Assembly (NCBI GenBank): GCA_964461535.1
Contig: CAYWUY010000015.1
Span: forward strand, 1 to 50,949
Source: Flavipsychrobacter sp964461535
GTDB taxonomy: Bacteria; Bacteroidota; Bacteroidia; Chitinophagales; Chitinophagaceae
DNA length: 50,949 nt
Direction of reading: 5' to 3'
Positions 21,924-30,143 of this stretch are shown in pieces. The position numbers and the translations under genes were made by a program. The notes below the pieces were generated by a model. That model saw nothing but the letters and a program-made list of their open reading frames with translations. It ran no database searches and had not been told where the DNA came from. Each line of letters begins with the position of its first letter. Position 1 is the first letter of the stretch.

Positions 21924-23564
21924 CTAAAATGGTGCATCATCATCAAATTTAGGAGAATTGAAGCCCGGAGGTTTTGGTGCTTGTCCTAAATCGTCATCAT
22001 CCCAATTTACATCGTTAGCTTTTGATGTGCGAGTTTGGAAGCCTCCCGGAATAAATAGCTTAGAGTCACCATAATCGCTAGTATCACGTTTTATGCCGGC
22101 TGATGGGTTTTCAGGGAGATAATTGTTTTGTATAATTGGGGCAAAGCTACCGTATCCTTCATCTAAGTCTACGAATTTTTGGAACTGCTTAATGAATCTA
22201 ACTTTTACCATTCCCGTACTACCGTTACGGTGTTTAGCAATGTGTATTTGGGTTTCACCTTCAATAGGTTGTCCCATTTCATCATTATTAATACCATGAT
22301 ATTCTGGTCGGTATAAGAACATAACCATGTCGGCATCTTGTTCAATGGCACCAGATTCACGAAGGTCACTCAGCTGAGGTACTTTAGATTCTTTACGTGT
22401 TTCTACAGAACGATTAAGCTGAGAGAGGGCTATTATTGGTATATGTAATTCTTTTGCTAATGCTTTTAAATCTCTTGATATTTTACTGATTTCCTGCTCA
22501 CGACTACCACTTTTGTCCCCGGCAGTCATCAGTTGTAAGTAGTCTATCAGAATCATTTGAATATCATGCTTTTGTTTTAGCCTCCTAGCCTTAGCGCGAA
22601 GTTCAAATATGTTTAGAGCGGCCTGGTCGTCTAAGAATAGTTTAGCTTGGGCAAGTTTGTGCATACGTTGAGACATCTGTATAAACTCATGCTCAGCCAT
22701 CTTTCCTCTGGTAATGCTTTCCATACTTACTTCAGTAACGGCGCTCAATAGCCTTTTCACTATTTGTCCATTACCCATCTCTAATGAGAATACCGCCACC
22801 GGATATTCTCTATTAGCGTTCATGGCTGCATTTAAGCACAGATTTAATGAGAATGCCGTTTTACCCACAGATGGACGTGCTGCCAATATTATTAGATCGG
22901 TTTTCTGCCAGCCGGAGGTTAGTTGATCAAGCTCTTTGAAGCCTGACGGAACCCCTGTAAGGTCGTCCGTCTTTTTTCTGGCCTCATCAATTTCATTCAT
23001 CGTATTCACCAAAACATCTTGTAAACTTTGGAAGTTTTTACGAAGATGTTTGTCAGTTATTTCATAAAGGCCGGATTCCGCTTTGTCTAGTAGGTCAAAT
23101 ACATCATTACCATCCTCGTAAGCATCAGATATAATGCCGCTAGATATTCTTATTAATTCGCGTTGAACGAATTTTTCCATTACAATGCGTGCGTGAGCCT
23201 CTACGTGCGCGCTTGACAATACGCTCATGGTAAGTTTCGTAAGATAGTATGCACCACCTACTATTTCAAGCTGACCGGTTTTACGCAGTTGTTCTGTAAT
23301 GGTTAACAAATCTACCGGTATACCCTTATCAAATAAGCTACGCATGGCAGCATATATTTTTTGGTGGGCATCCATATAAAAGCAATCTGCACTTTGAATA
23401 ATCTCCAAAACCTGAGCAAATGTATCTTTCTCTAGCATACAGGCACCAAGCACAGCCTCTTCTAGTTCGGGTGCTTGAGGAGGAACTTTGCCATAGACCA
23501 GATTGTTGATGTCGGGTTTTCTGTTTCTGGTGTTGCCTAGTTCTTTTTTTATATTCACTGCCAT
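21924..23564 (-). CDS. dnaB: replicative DNA helicase DnaB
   Basis: A 546-residue hexameric helicase that unwinds DNA ahead of the replisome. The N-terminal DnaB domain spans about 25-135 (PPQAPELEEAVLGACMLEKD). The RecA-like domain carries Walker A AARPSVGKTAFS (about 230), Walker B MILIDYLQLM (about 335), and the ALSQLNRSVE and RESGAIEQDADMV motifs. The C-terminal 60 residues after the core are acidic and end NSPKFDDDAPF, which resembles the C-terminal tip of SSB. No intein is present. It is divergent from pheT across a 381-bp spacer. Confidence 0.97.
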   Translation of the reverse strand: MAVNIKKELGNTRNRKPDINNLVYGKVPPQAPELEEAVLGACMLEKDTFAQVLEIIQSADCFYMDAHQKIYAAMRSLFDKGIPVDLLTITEQLRKTGQLEIVGGAYYLTKLTMSVLSSAHVEAHARIVMEKFVQRELIRISSGIISDAYEDGNDVFDLLDKAESGLYEITDKHLRKNFQSLQDVLVNTMNEIDEARKKTDDLTGVPSGFKELDQLTSGWQKTDLIILAARPSVGKTAFSLNLCLNAAMNANREYPVAVFSLEMGNGQIVKRLLSAVTEVSMESITRGKMAEHEFIQMSQRMHKLAQAKLFLDDQAALNIFELRAKARRLKQKHDIQMILIDYLQLMTAGDKSGSREQEISKISRDLKALAKELHIPIIALSQLNRSVETRKESKVPQLSDLRESGAIEQDADMVMFLYRPEYHGINNDEMGQPIEGETQIHIAKHRNGSTGMVKVRFIKQFQKFVDLDEGYGSFAPIIQNNYLPENPSAGIKRDTSDYGDSKLFIPGGFQTRTSKANDVNWDDDDLGQAPKPPGFNSPKFDDDAPF

Positions 23565-23839
23565 TTTCTAATATATTGTCAATTTGTTTATTTGTTCACT
23601 GTATAGCAACAAAGAGCCAAATGACCATAAGGTCAATAGGTACTACCTTTAAAGTAGTAGTGTTAAGCCAAGGTTACTTACGGGGAGTATTCTAGCGAAT
23701 GTAGGTGCTAAAACTTTATGTCTACCTACCTATGAAAATTTTAGTTTTCCCACCATATTTGGTGGTTGTTAACGTCAATCCACCCCATTTCTAACCCTAT
23801 TTTCTTCGTTATTAACAGTTTGTAATGCAATACTAACAC

Positions 23840-23863
23840 TTATTCACATTATTTGGTGGATAA
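23840..23863. promoter_or_regulatory. pair of inverted DnaA-box-like nonamers
   Basis: TTATTCACA at 23840-23848 fits TTATnCACA. GGTGGATAA at 23855-23863 is TTATCCACC on the other strand, one mismatch from the perfect box. They are 6 bp apart. Confidence 0.35.
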
Positions 23864-23916
23864 ATCATTTTGTTAAACCATTTTTTTAACTGCATGCATT
23901 TTGCTATCATACGGTT

Positions 23917-23924
23917 TATCTTTG
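23917..23924 (+). promoter_or_regulatory. pheT -7 promoter element
   Basis: TATCTTTG followed by C, an exact TAnnTTTG match 22 bp before the ATG at 23946. It decides the pheT start, because a TTG codon at 23901 would lie upstream of the transcript. Confidence 0.7.
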
Positions 23925-23945
23925 CCAAAATTTTTATTAAATAGT

Positions 23946-26348
23946 ATGACCATTTCTTATCAATGGCTTAGCCAATATTTGCCAGTTTCTGTTCCTGTAG
24001 ATGAATTAAGTAAAATTTTAACAGCTATAGGATTAGAGGTAGAGGCTGTGGAACGTTCTGAAGCAGTAAAGGGCGGCCTTGAAGGATTAGTAACAGGCCA
24101 TGTATTGACTTGTGAAAAACATCCCAATGCAGATAAATTAAACTTAACAACTGTAGATATAGGTACTGGTGAAGCCTTGAAAATTGTTTGTGGTGCACCT
24201 AATGTAGCGGCCGGGCAAAAAGTAATTGTGGCTCCTGTTGGTGCTACAGTTCACCCAACATCAGGTGAGTCTTTCCAAATTAAGAAGGCAAAAATAAGGG
24301 GAGAAGAAAGCCAAGGCATGATATGTGCTGAAGATGAAATAGGGTTAGGTGAAAGCCATGCAGGTATTATGATATTACCTGAAGATACGGCAGTAGGCCT
24401 ACTTGCTAGAGACTACTTTAAAATTCCTGCTACCGATTATGCCATACATATAGGTCTTACGCCTAACAGGTCTGATGCCAATAGTCATTGGGGTGTTGCC
24501 AGAGATGTATGCGCTTACCTAACACATCATAAGGGTGAAAAGGTAGTTGCCTTAAAGCCTCAGCCTACTTTTGCAGAAGGTACTGTAGAAAAAATTCGCG
24601 TTACTACTCACATACCCGATGCTTGCCCAAGGTATGCCGGTGTTTCTATTTCTGGTATAACAGTAAAAGAATCGCCTGAGTGGTTGAAATTAAAATTGCA
24701 AACAATAGGTGTAAGAAGTATTAATAATGTAGTAGATGTAACTAACTACGTACTACACGAAATTGGTCAACCACTACATGCATTTGATGCCGAAAAACTA
24801 AATGGTCAGCAAGTAGACATTCGTTATGCAGATAAAGACACTTCATTTGTAGGGCTTGATGGTAAAACATTTAAGTTGACAGGCGAAGAAATAATGATAT
24901 GCGATGCTCATGGTTATGTTGCTATGGGTGGAGTATTTGGTGGAAATAATAGCGGAATAACGACGGTTACTACTGAAGTGTTTTTAGAGAGCGCCTACTT
25001 CGATCCTATGCACATTCGTAAAGCTAGTATGCATCATGGTCTCCGTACCGATGCTGCTACTCATTTTGAAAAAGGCGTAGATGTTAATAACGTAATTGTT
25101 GCCTTACAGCGCGCTGCATCTTTGATAGTAGAAGTGGCAGGCGGAGTTATATCTTCAGCCACTACCGATGTATATGTAAGGGCTATAGAACCTAAGAAGG
25201 TAAAAGTTGCTTATAACTATATATACACTTTGGCCGGTAAAGAGTATGGCAAAGAGACTGTAAAAAATATACTAGCTGCATTGCAGTTTGGTATAGAATC
25301 GGAGACCGAAACTGACTTAGTGTTATTAGTGCCTACTGATAAAGCAGATGTATCTCAACCAGCAGATATTGTTGAAGAAATTATAAGAATTGATGGTTTA
25401 GATAATGTAAAGTTAACTGGTAGATTAAGTATTGCGCTTACAAAGGGCAACGTGTTTGACAGAGAGGCTAAAGAAGAAATAGCACAGCTTTTGTGTGGTA
25501 TGGGTATGCAAGAAATACTTACTAACTCTATAGTTAACAGTAAGTATTATCCTGGTAATGAGCGTTTGGTGAGAATGATAAATAGCCTTACTAGCGAACT
25601 TGATGTTATGAGGCCTTCTATGCTTGAGAGTGGGCTAGAAGTAGTGCAGTATAACTGTAATAGAAAAAATCAAGATTTAGCCTTGTTTGAGTGGGGAAAT
25701 ATATATAGTAAATCTGACACTGAGTATATACAAGAGCCAAGATTGGCTATATGGCTTACTGGAGACATGCGAAAAGCTGGATGGAATCAAACAGCAATTA
25801 AAGCAGATATATTCTTTGCAAAAGGTATAGTTACTAATCTTTTGCAGTATAGTGCCATAAAGAATGCCACAGTAGCATATAGCGATGATAATTCTAAAAC
25901 TATATGGAAGTGGAAAAATCAAGTATTAGCTACTGCCTATCAGGTAGGGGCTGCAACGTTAGGCCAGTTTGATATAAAGCAAGATGTGTTTTTTGTGGAC
26001 ATAGATTGGAATGTATGGTTCAAGGCTAAGCAAGCTCAAAAAATATCTTATAAAGAGGTTGCTAAGTTTCCAGCCGTACAGAGAGATTTGGCAATAGTGC
26101 TAGATAGTACTATACCTTATAAGCAAGTGCAAGATGTAACAGAGCAGCTGAAGCTTGATGGATTACAGTCTTACACATTGTTTGATGTGTTTGAAAGTGA
26201 CAAACTTGGCGCCGGTAAAAAATCATTAGCAGTTAACTACGTTTTTCAACAAGCAGATAGAACACTTACAGATACAGAAACTGAGCAACTAATGAAAAAG
26301 TTGGTAGACGCATATCAATCAAAATTAGGTGCCCAAATAAGATTATAG
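23946..26348 (+). CDS. pheT: phenylalanyl-tRNA synthetase beta subunit
   Basis: An 800-residue protein of normal PheT length. With PheS it forms the alpha2-beta2 enzyme that charges tRNA-Phe. It opens MTISYQWLSQYLPVS. An OB-fold tRNA-binding domain spans about 40-150 (GHVLTCEKHPNADKLNLTTV and KIVCGAPNVAAGQKV). Then come the B3/B4 editing region (SINNVVDVTNYVLHEIGQPLHAFD), B5, the catalytic-like core, and the FDX-ACB anticodon-binding domain at the end (KFPAVQRDLAIVLD). The start at 23946 is preferred over TTG 23901 because the promoter motif lies between them. pheS is not adjacent. The next gene starts 4 bp after the stop. Confidence 0.97.
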   Translation: MTISYQWLSQYLPVSVPVDELSKILTAIGLEVEAVERSEAVKGGLEGLVTGHVLTCEKHPNADKLNLTTVDIGTGEALKIVCGAPNVAAGQKVIVAPVGATVHPTSGESFQIKKAKIRGEESQGMICAEDEIGLGESHAGIMILPEDTAVGLLARDYFKIPATDYAIHIGLTPNRSDANSHWGVARDVCAYLTHHKGEKVVALKPQPTFAEGTVEKIRVTTHIPDACPRYAGVSISGITVKESPEWLKLKLQTIGVRSINNVVDVTNYVLHEIGQPLHAFDAEKLNGQQVDIRYADKDTSFVGLDGKTFKLTGEEIMICDAHGYVAMGGVFGGNNSGITTVTTEVFLESAYFDPMHIRKASMHHGLRTDAATHFEKGVDVNNVIVALQRAASLIVEVAGGVISSATTDVYVRAIEPKKVKVAYNYIYTLAGKEYGKETVKNILAALQFGIESETETDLVLLVPTDKADVSQPADIVEEIIRIDGLDNVKLTGRLSIALTKGNVFDREAKEEIAQLLCGMGMQEILTNSIVNSKYYPGNERLVRMINSLTSELDVMRPSMLESGLEVVQYNCNRKNQDLALFEWGNIYSKSDTEYIQEPRLAIWLTGDMRKAGWNQTAIKADIFFAKGIVTNLLQYSAIKNATVAYSDDNSKTIWKWKNQVLATAYQVGAATLGQFDIKQDVFFVDIDWNVWFKAKQAQKISYKEVAKFPAVQRDLAIVLDSTIPYKQVQDVTEQLKLDGLQSYTLFDVFESDKLGAGKKSLAVNYVFQQADRTLTDTETEQLMKKLVDAYQSKLGAQIRL

Positions 26349-26352
26349 GAAT

Positions 26353-26628
26353 ATGGATGCACTTACGCTGTTGCACGAAAGAGTAGATACACTAATAAAG
26401 AAGTATACCACCTTGCAAGAGGAGAATGAGCGGCTGCGTGCAATAATAGATGGACAAAATAAAGTGATACAACGTCTTACTAAAAAGGTGCAAACATTAG
26501 AAGGTAATATGGTGAGCGTAAAGTTGACAAAATCAGGTATGTCAATAGAAGAACGTGATAGCATGGCGGAACAATTGGACGCATTAATAGACGAAATCAA
26601 TAAAATATTAAACACACTTAATGATTGA
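26353..26628 (+). CDS. small coiled-coil protein downstream of pheT
   Basis: A 91-residue protein that is almost entirely heptad-like: HERVDTLIKKYTTLQEENER, then NKVIQRLTKKVQTLEGN, then a second helical part ending in DALIDEINKILNTL. In many Bacteroidota pheT is followed by a coiled-coil gene of this size and then zapA, which suggests a cell-division link. No zapA follows here, so that role is only an inference. It starts 4 bp after pheT and overlaps the next gene by 8 bp (ATGATTGA), so all three are probably translated from one mRNA. Confidence 0.7.
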   Translation: MDALTLLHERVDTLIKKYTTLQEENERLRAIIDGQNKVIQRLTKKVQTLEGNMVSVKLTKSGMSIEERDSMAEQLDALIDEINKILNTLND

Positions 26629-27181
26629 TACTGCTAAAATAAAATCGCTCAAAAAGTTCAGCTTCGTCAGGCTGAACTTTTTGAGTATAATATCAATATT
26701 GTTACTAGTCATAATGGTAATTTCGTTGCCATCTTGTACTCAAGAGCGTCAGCCATGTTTGGTAACTAAAATTGCTAGTTTAAAGGTAAGATGTGTGCAT
26801 TTGCCTACTGATACGTCTCAAGTGGTTTTTACAGATACCGTTCTGCCTAAGCCGGTATGGGGGGCTGTAGGAGATGGGGTTATTAATAGTCTTATTTATT
26901 CAGCGTCCTCTACTTTTACTTTGTCATTGTCTCAAGTTAAAGATAGTTGCATGTGGATGATTACTACAGATTCATTTGCTACCTCGGTTGACTCTATATG
27001 GTTTTACTACGAAAGGAAGTTGAATTTTATATCAAACGCCTGTGGCTATACCTATTTCTTCGCTTTAGATTCGGTAAAAACTACTAAGCATAATATAGAT
27101 TCTATAAAAATTCTAAATAACAGCGTTACAAATAATGTTAATACAGAGCAGCTTAAAGTATATATACATCCTAATTTTTAG
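26621..27181 (+). CDS. DUF6452 family lipoprotein
   Basis: A 186-residue protein with a long basic N-region, a hydrophobic stretch (LSIISILLLVIMVISLP) and a lipobox (SLPSC, Cys39). The mature part has the DUF6452 pattern: CLVTKIASLKVRCVHLPTDT, then DTVLPKP, with beta-sheet character to the end. Function unknown; family members are typically encoded directly before a DUF6048 gene, as here. Codons 10-22 coincide with a perfect 15-bp inverted repeat (26648-26685) that looks like a terminator, which leaves some doubt about the start. An alternative start at the TTG 26681 would give LSIISILLL as the signal. Confidence 0.75.
   Translation: MIDTAKIKSLKKFSFVRLNFLSIISILLLVIMVISLPSCTQERQPCLVTKIASLKVRCVHLPTDTSQVVFTDTVLPKPVWGAVGDGVINSLIYSASSTFTLSLSQVKDSCMWMITTDSFATSVDSIWFYYERKLNFISNACGYTYFFALDSVKTTKHNIDSIKILNNSVTNNVNTEQLKVYIHPNF
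26648..26685. terminator. 15-bp perfect hairpin within the start of the DUF6452 gene
   Basis: CTCAAAAAGTTCAGC (26648-26662) and its exact complement (26671-26685) with an 8-nt loop. The layout A5-GTTCAGC...GCTGAAC-T5 is like the bidirectional terminators elsewhere in this window. It lies 20-57 bp after the coiled-coil gene and inside the reading frame of the following gene. Confidence 0.6.
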
Positions 27182-27854
27182 TCTGTTATTTAGTGTTGTT
27201 GTAAAGGCTCAGTATGCCGATACAGCAGTAAGAGATACTTCTAAAGTTGAGATTAAAAAAGCCGATAGTACCAAACATCAGTTAACCCTTGGTGTTGATA
27301 TTTTTCATCCTATTTTGTTTTCGTCTAATGGAGATAAAGTAGGCTATGAATTTATGGCTGAATATTATTTGAAAAACGAGCTGTATTTAGTTGCTGAAGG
27401 TGGCTGGGGTTCATCTAAAGTTGCCTACGACGATTTGAAATATACTAGTAACAATACTTTTGGTAGAATAGGCTTTAATAAAGTATTACTACCCAGAGAC
27501 AAACCATCTGATTGGGGCGGGATGTTTATGGGGTTAAGGCTAGGTGCCACTTCTATAGAGCGTAGTAGTGCTCAATATACTGTTGTAGATTCTGTATGGG
27601 GTAGTACGGGGGGAATAGTCCCCTCTAAAAATTTTATGGGCTATTGGCTAGAAATTACCGGAGGCGTTAGGGTGGAGCTGTATAAGGGTATAATGGCCGG
27701 TTGGAATATTAGAGGTAAGTTTTTATTAAATAATAGCGAATTTAAGGACTTAGCTCCGCTATATGTATCCGGATATGGTAAAGGAGATAAGAATGCTATT
27801 TTTGATTTCAACTTTTATTTGGCCTACGCCATTAGATGGAAAAGACATTATTAA
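27135..27854 (+). CDS. DUF6048 family outer-membrane-like protein
   Basis: A 239-residue protein with a signal peptide (YIYILIFSLLFSVVVKAQ) that ends near residue 26. The mature chain has alternating beta strands (LTLGVDIFHPILF, YEFMAEYYLKNELYLVAEGG, GGMFMGLRLGAT, YWLEITGGVRVEL) and ends in a strand, FYLAYAIRWKRHY, as outer-membrane beta-barrels do. It matches DUF6048 in pattern and in its place after DUF6452. It overlaps the preceding gene by 47 bp in another frame, so the two are probably translationally linked. Function unknown. Confidence 0.78.
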   Translation: MLIQSSLKYIYILIFSLLFSVVVKAQYADTAVRDTSKVEIKKADSTKHQLTLGVDIFHPILFSSNGDKVGYEFMAEYYLKNELYLVAEGGWGSSKVAYDDLKYTSNNTFGRIGFNKVLLPRDKPSDWGGMFMGLRLGATSIERSSAQYTVVDSVWGSTGGIVPSKNFMGYWLEITGGVRVELYKGIMAGWNIRGKFLLNNSEFKDLAPLYVSGYGKGDKNAIFDFNFYLAYAIRWKRHY

Positions 27855-27875
27855 ATTAATTGTAAAAACATAACC

Positions 27876-28217
27876 ATGAATAAAGTAGAAGAGTTTAACG
27901 AGTACAGAGCTAAAATGAATGAGGTGATACTTAGCAAACAAAACTTAGTTATCAATCGCCTGTTTAATTTAGATACCAATACATATGCAGAGGGGGCATT
28001 GTCTACAAAAACTAAGGAGATGTTGGGCCTTGTAGCTAGCATGGTTCTTCGTTGCGATGACTGTATAAAGTATCATTTAGGAAAGTGTTATGAGCAAGGA
28101 ATTACTACCGCCGAGATGTATGAGATATTTGCAGTAGCTAATATAGTTGGTGGCACTATTGTAATACCACATACTAGAAGAGCCGCAGAATACTGGGAGG
28201 AGTTGCAGGCAGTTTAA
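27876..28217 (+). CDS. carboxymuconolactone decarboxylase / AhpD-like family protein
   Basis: A 113-residue, all-helical protein. The redox motif CDDCIKYHL (Cys-x-x-Cys-x3-His) lies near residue 64 and is preceded by LSTKTKEMLGLVASMVLR, the standard AhpD-like layout. Such proteins are small thiol peroxidase-like or disulphide-handling enzymes; true carboxymuconolactone decarboxylases lack the CxxC. It lies 21 bp after the DUF6048 gene and 44 bp before pyk on the same strand. Confidence 0.87.
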   Translation: MNKVEEFNEYRAKMNEVILSKQNLVINRLFNLDTNTYAEGALSTKTKEMLGLVASMVLRCDDCIKYHLGKCYEQGITTAEMYEIFAVANIVGGTIVIPHTRRAAEYWEELQAV

Positions 28218-28261
28218 TAGTATATCCCTAATTGTATTTTTCGCATAACACAACATTTTTC

Positions 28262-29680
28262 ATGTTACACAAAACAAAGATTATTGCTACTGTTGGCCCC
28301 GCTTGTAATACTTATGAAAAGTTACTAGCGTTGGTTCAAGAAGGCGTAAATGTATTCAGACTTAACTTCTCTCATGGTACACATGCCGAACATCAGAAAG
28401 TAATAGAACACATTAAAGCAATCAATGAAACTTTTCCTTTTAACATTGCTATTCTAGCAGATCTTCAAGGACCTAAATTAAGAGTAGGCGAGATTGTAGA
28501 AGGTGGCCTTAATTTAAAAAAGGGAGATGAATTTTACTTTACATCTGAGAAGTGTGTAGGCACACTAGATAATATATACATCTCTTACCCTAATTTTTAT
28601 TTAGACGTAAGAATAGGTGAAAAAATATTGCTGGACGATGGTAAAATTGAAGTGCTAGTAAAAGAGATAACTCAAGACAATAGAGTAAAGGTAGAGGTTT
28701 TAACTTCTGGATTACTGACCTCAAAGAAAGGTGTTAATCTACCTGATACAAATGTCTCGCTTCCTTCTTTATCTGAAAAAGATTTGAACGATTTAGACTT
28801 TATTATAAGTCAAGGTATAGACTGGGTGGCACTTTCATTTGTGCGCCGTCCGGAAGATGTAACGTCATTAAGAAGTATACTGAAGTCTAAAAATAGCAAC
28901 GCAAAAATCATTTCTAAAATTGAGAAGCCTGAAGCATTAAAACAATTAAGAGAGATTATTTTAGCATCAGACGCTGTTATGGTAGCTCGTGGCGATTTAG
29001 GTGTAGAGCTGCCTTTAGAGCAAATACCTATGATACAGCGCACTATTGTGCGTAAATGTATACATCGTGCCAAGCCTGTAATCATTGCTACTCAAATGAT
29101 GGAGAGTATGATAGACAGAACCAGGCCTAACAGAAGCGAAATTACTGATGTTGCAAATGCCGTTTTAGAAGGTGCTGATGCAGTTATGCTTAGTGGTGAG
29201 ACGGCTATGGGCCAGTATCCTGATAGGGTAGTACGTACAATGGTAAGTATCATTAATGAGGTGGAAAAAGAAGAAACTGTGTATAACAGAAACCTGGTTC
29301 CTCAGCCTCATTCTCCTTCATTTTTAAGTGATGCACTGTGTTATAATGCTTGCCAGATAGCTGAAGATGTGAAAGCTAATGCTTTAATTGGTATGACACA
29401 ATCTGGTTATACTGGTTTTATGTTATCAAGCTACCGTCCTCATGCACCATTATATGTGTTCACAAAAACACCGTCACTGGTTAATCAGTTGAGTCTAAGC
29501 TGGGGTGTTCAGGCTTTTTATTATGATAAAGAGGAAAGCATGGATGATACTATTGCTGACCAGATAAATTTTTTAAAGGATAAAGGATTGTTACAGTCTG
29601 GTGATGTGGTTGTTAATACAGGTAGCACTCCTGTAAAAGATCATCTTCCTACCAATCTTATAAAGATATCTAAGGTGTAA
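28262..29680 (+). CDS. pyk: pyruvate kinase
   Basis: A 472-residue glycolytic enzyme that makes ATP and pyruvate from PEP and ADP. It opens MLHKTKIIATVGPA, the usual start. Visible family motifs are NVFRLNFSHGTHAEH, ILADLQGPKLRVG, and the active-site signature around ISKIEKPEAL, followed by MVARGDLGVELPLEQIP and ATQMMESMIDRTRPNRSEITD. The C-terminal allosteric domain ends VVNTGSTPVKDHLPTNLIKI. The ATG at 28262 is preferred over a TTG at 28232, which would add ten atypical residues. A perfect terminator follows at 29704-29742. Confidence 0.97.
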   Translation: MLHKTKIIATVGPACNTYEKLLALVQEGVNVFRLNFSHGTHAEHQKVIEHIKAINETFPFNIAILADLQGPKLRVGEIVEGGLNLKKGDEFYFTSEKCVGTLDNIYISYPNFYLDVRIGEKILLDDGKIEVLVKEITQDNRVKVEVLTSGLLTSKKGVNLPDTNVSLPSLSEKDLNDLDFIISQGIDWVALSFVRRPEDVTSLRSILKSKNSNAKIISKIEKPEALKQLREIILASDAVMVARGDLGVELPLEQIPMIQRTIVRKCIHRAKPVIIATQMMESMIDRTRPNRSEITDVANAVLEGADAVMLSGETAMGQYPDRVVRTMVSIINEVEKEETVYNRNLVPQPHSPSFLSDALCYNACQIAEDVKANALIGMTQSGYTGFMLSSYRPHAPLYVFTKTPSLVNQLSLSWGVQAFYYDKEESMDDTIADQINFLKDKGLLQSGDVVVNTGSTPVKDHLPTNLIKISKV

Positions 29681-29703
29681 CATCGATTTTAATTTGCCCT
29701 TTT

Positions 29704-29742
29704 AACAAAAAGACTAGATGATTGCCATCTAGTCTTTTTGTT
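29704..29742. terminator. bidirectional terminator after pyk
   Basis: A perfect 17-bp stem (29704-29720 with 29726-29742, loop ATTGC) with A5 and T5 flanks. The stop codon of the convergent DUF983 gene (29729-29731) lies inside the right arm. Confidence 0.9.
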
Positions 29743-30121
29743 GTGCATCATAGCTGAAGTAAGCAAATATATACAAGTATATAACTCTTGAAAAGCGCAT
29801 CAGCAAGGGCTGTAATATCAGTGCAACCAGTGTGCTACTACCTAAAAAATAGTAAACACTATTGTCTTTATAAGTAAGCCCAAATATTGGCCAATACCAA
29901 GCTAAATTCAATATAAAGATCATAATGGTCAATACATAATTAATGCCAGCTCCGTTATTCTTTTCGGCTACTAATTTTTGTCTGCATATAGTACACTCTT
30001 TTTTTAAGTCTACCATTTCATTAAGCGGAAAATAGCTTCTGTTTTTGAATATAAATTCTTCTCTACATTTCGGACATCGCATTAGTACTATTCCACTAAT
30101 TAGACCTCTTTTTGCTTTCAT
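29729..30121 (-). CDS. DUF983 family membrane protein
   Basis: A 130-residue protein with a cytoplasmic zinc-ribbon-like start (RCPKCREEF near residue 15 and CTICRQKL near residue 43) and two membrane segments (NYVLTIMIFILNLAWYWPIF and YYFLGSSTLVALILQPLLM). This is the DUF983 layout, a widespread family of unknown function. Its 3' end lies in the pyk terminator. The upstream gene (30144) is 22 bp away on the same strand, so this gene may be the last of the metal cluster transcript or an independent passenger. Confidence 0.85.
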   Translation of the reverse strand: MKAKRGLISGIVLMRCPKCREEFIFKNRSYFPLNEMVDLKKECTICRQKLVAEKNNGAGINYVLTIMIFILNLAWYWPIFGLTYKDNSVYYFLGSSTLVALILQPLLMRFSRVIYLYIFAYFSYDAQQKD

Positions 30122-30143
30122 GCACTAAAAGTACAATTTGCCT

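Larger units (their letters stand above)
23565..23945. other. dnaB-pheT divergent intergenic region
   Basis: 381 bp without a gene. It contains several short inverted repeats: TGACC/GGTCA near 23620, an ACTAC/GTAGT pair near 23641-23661, and CCACCA/TGGTGG near 23750-23766. A pair of DnaA-box-like nonamers lies at 23840-23863 and the pheT -7 motif at 23917-23924. The number of boxes is too small to call an origin. Confidence 0.5.

Noticed and set aside
23565..23945. Chromosomal origin of replication
   Set aside because: Only two DnaA-like boxes, no clear AT-rich unwinding tract beside them, and dnaA/dnaN are absent; kept only as a weak regulatory candidate.
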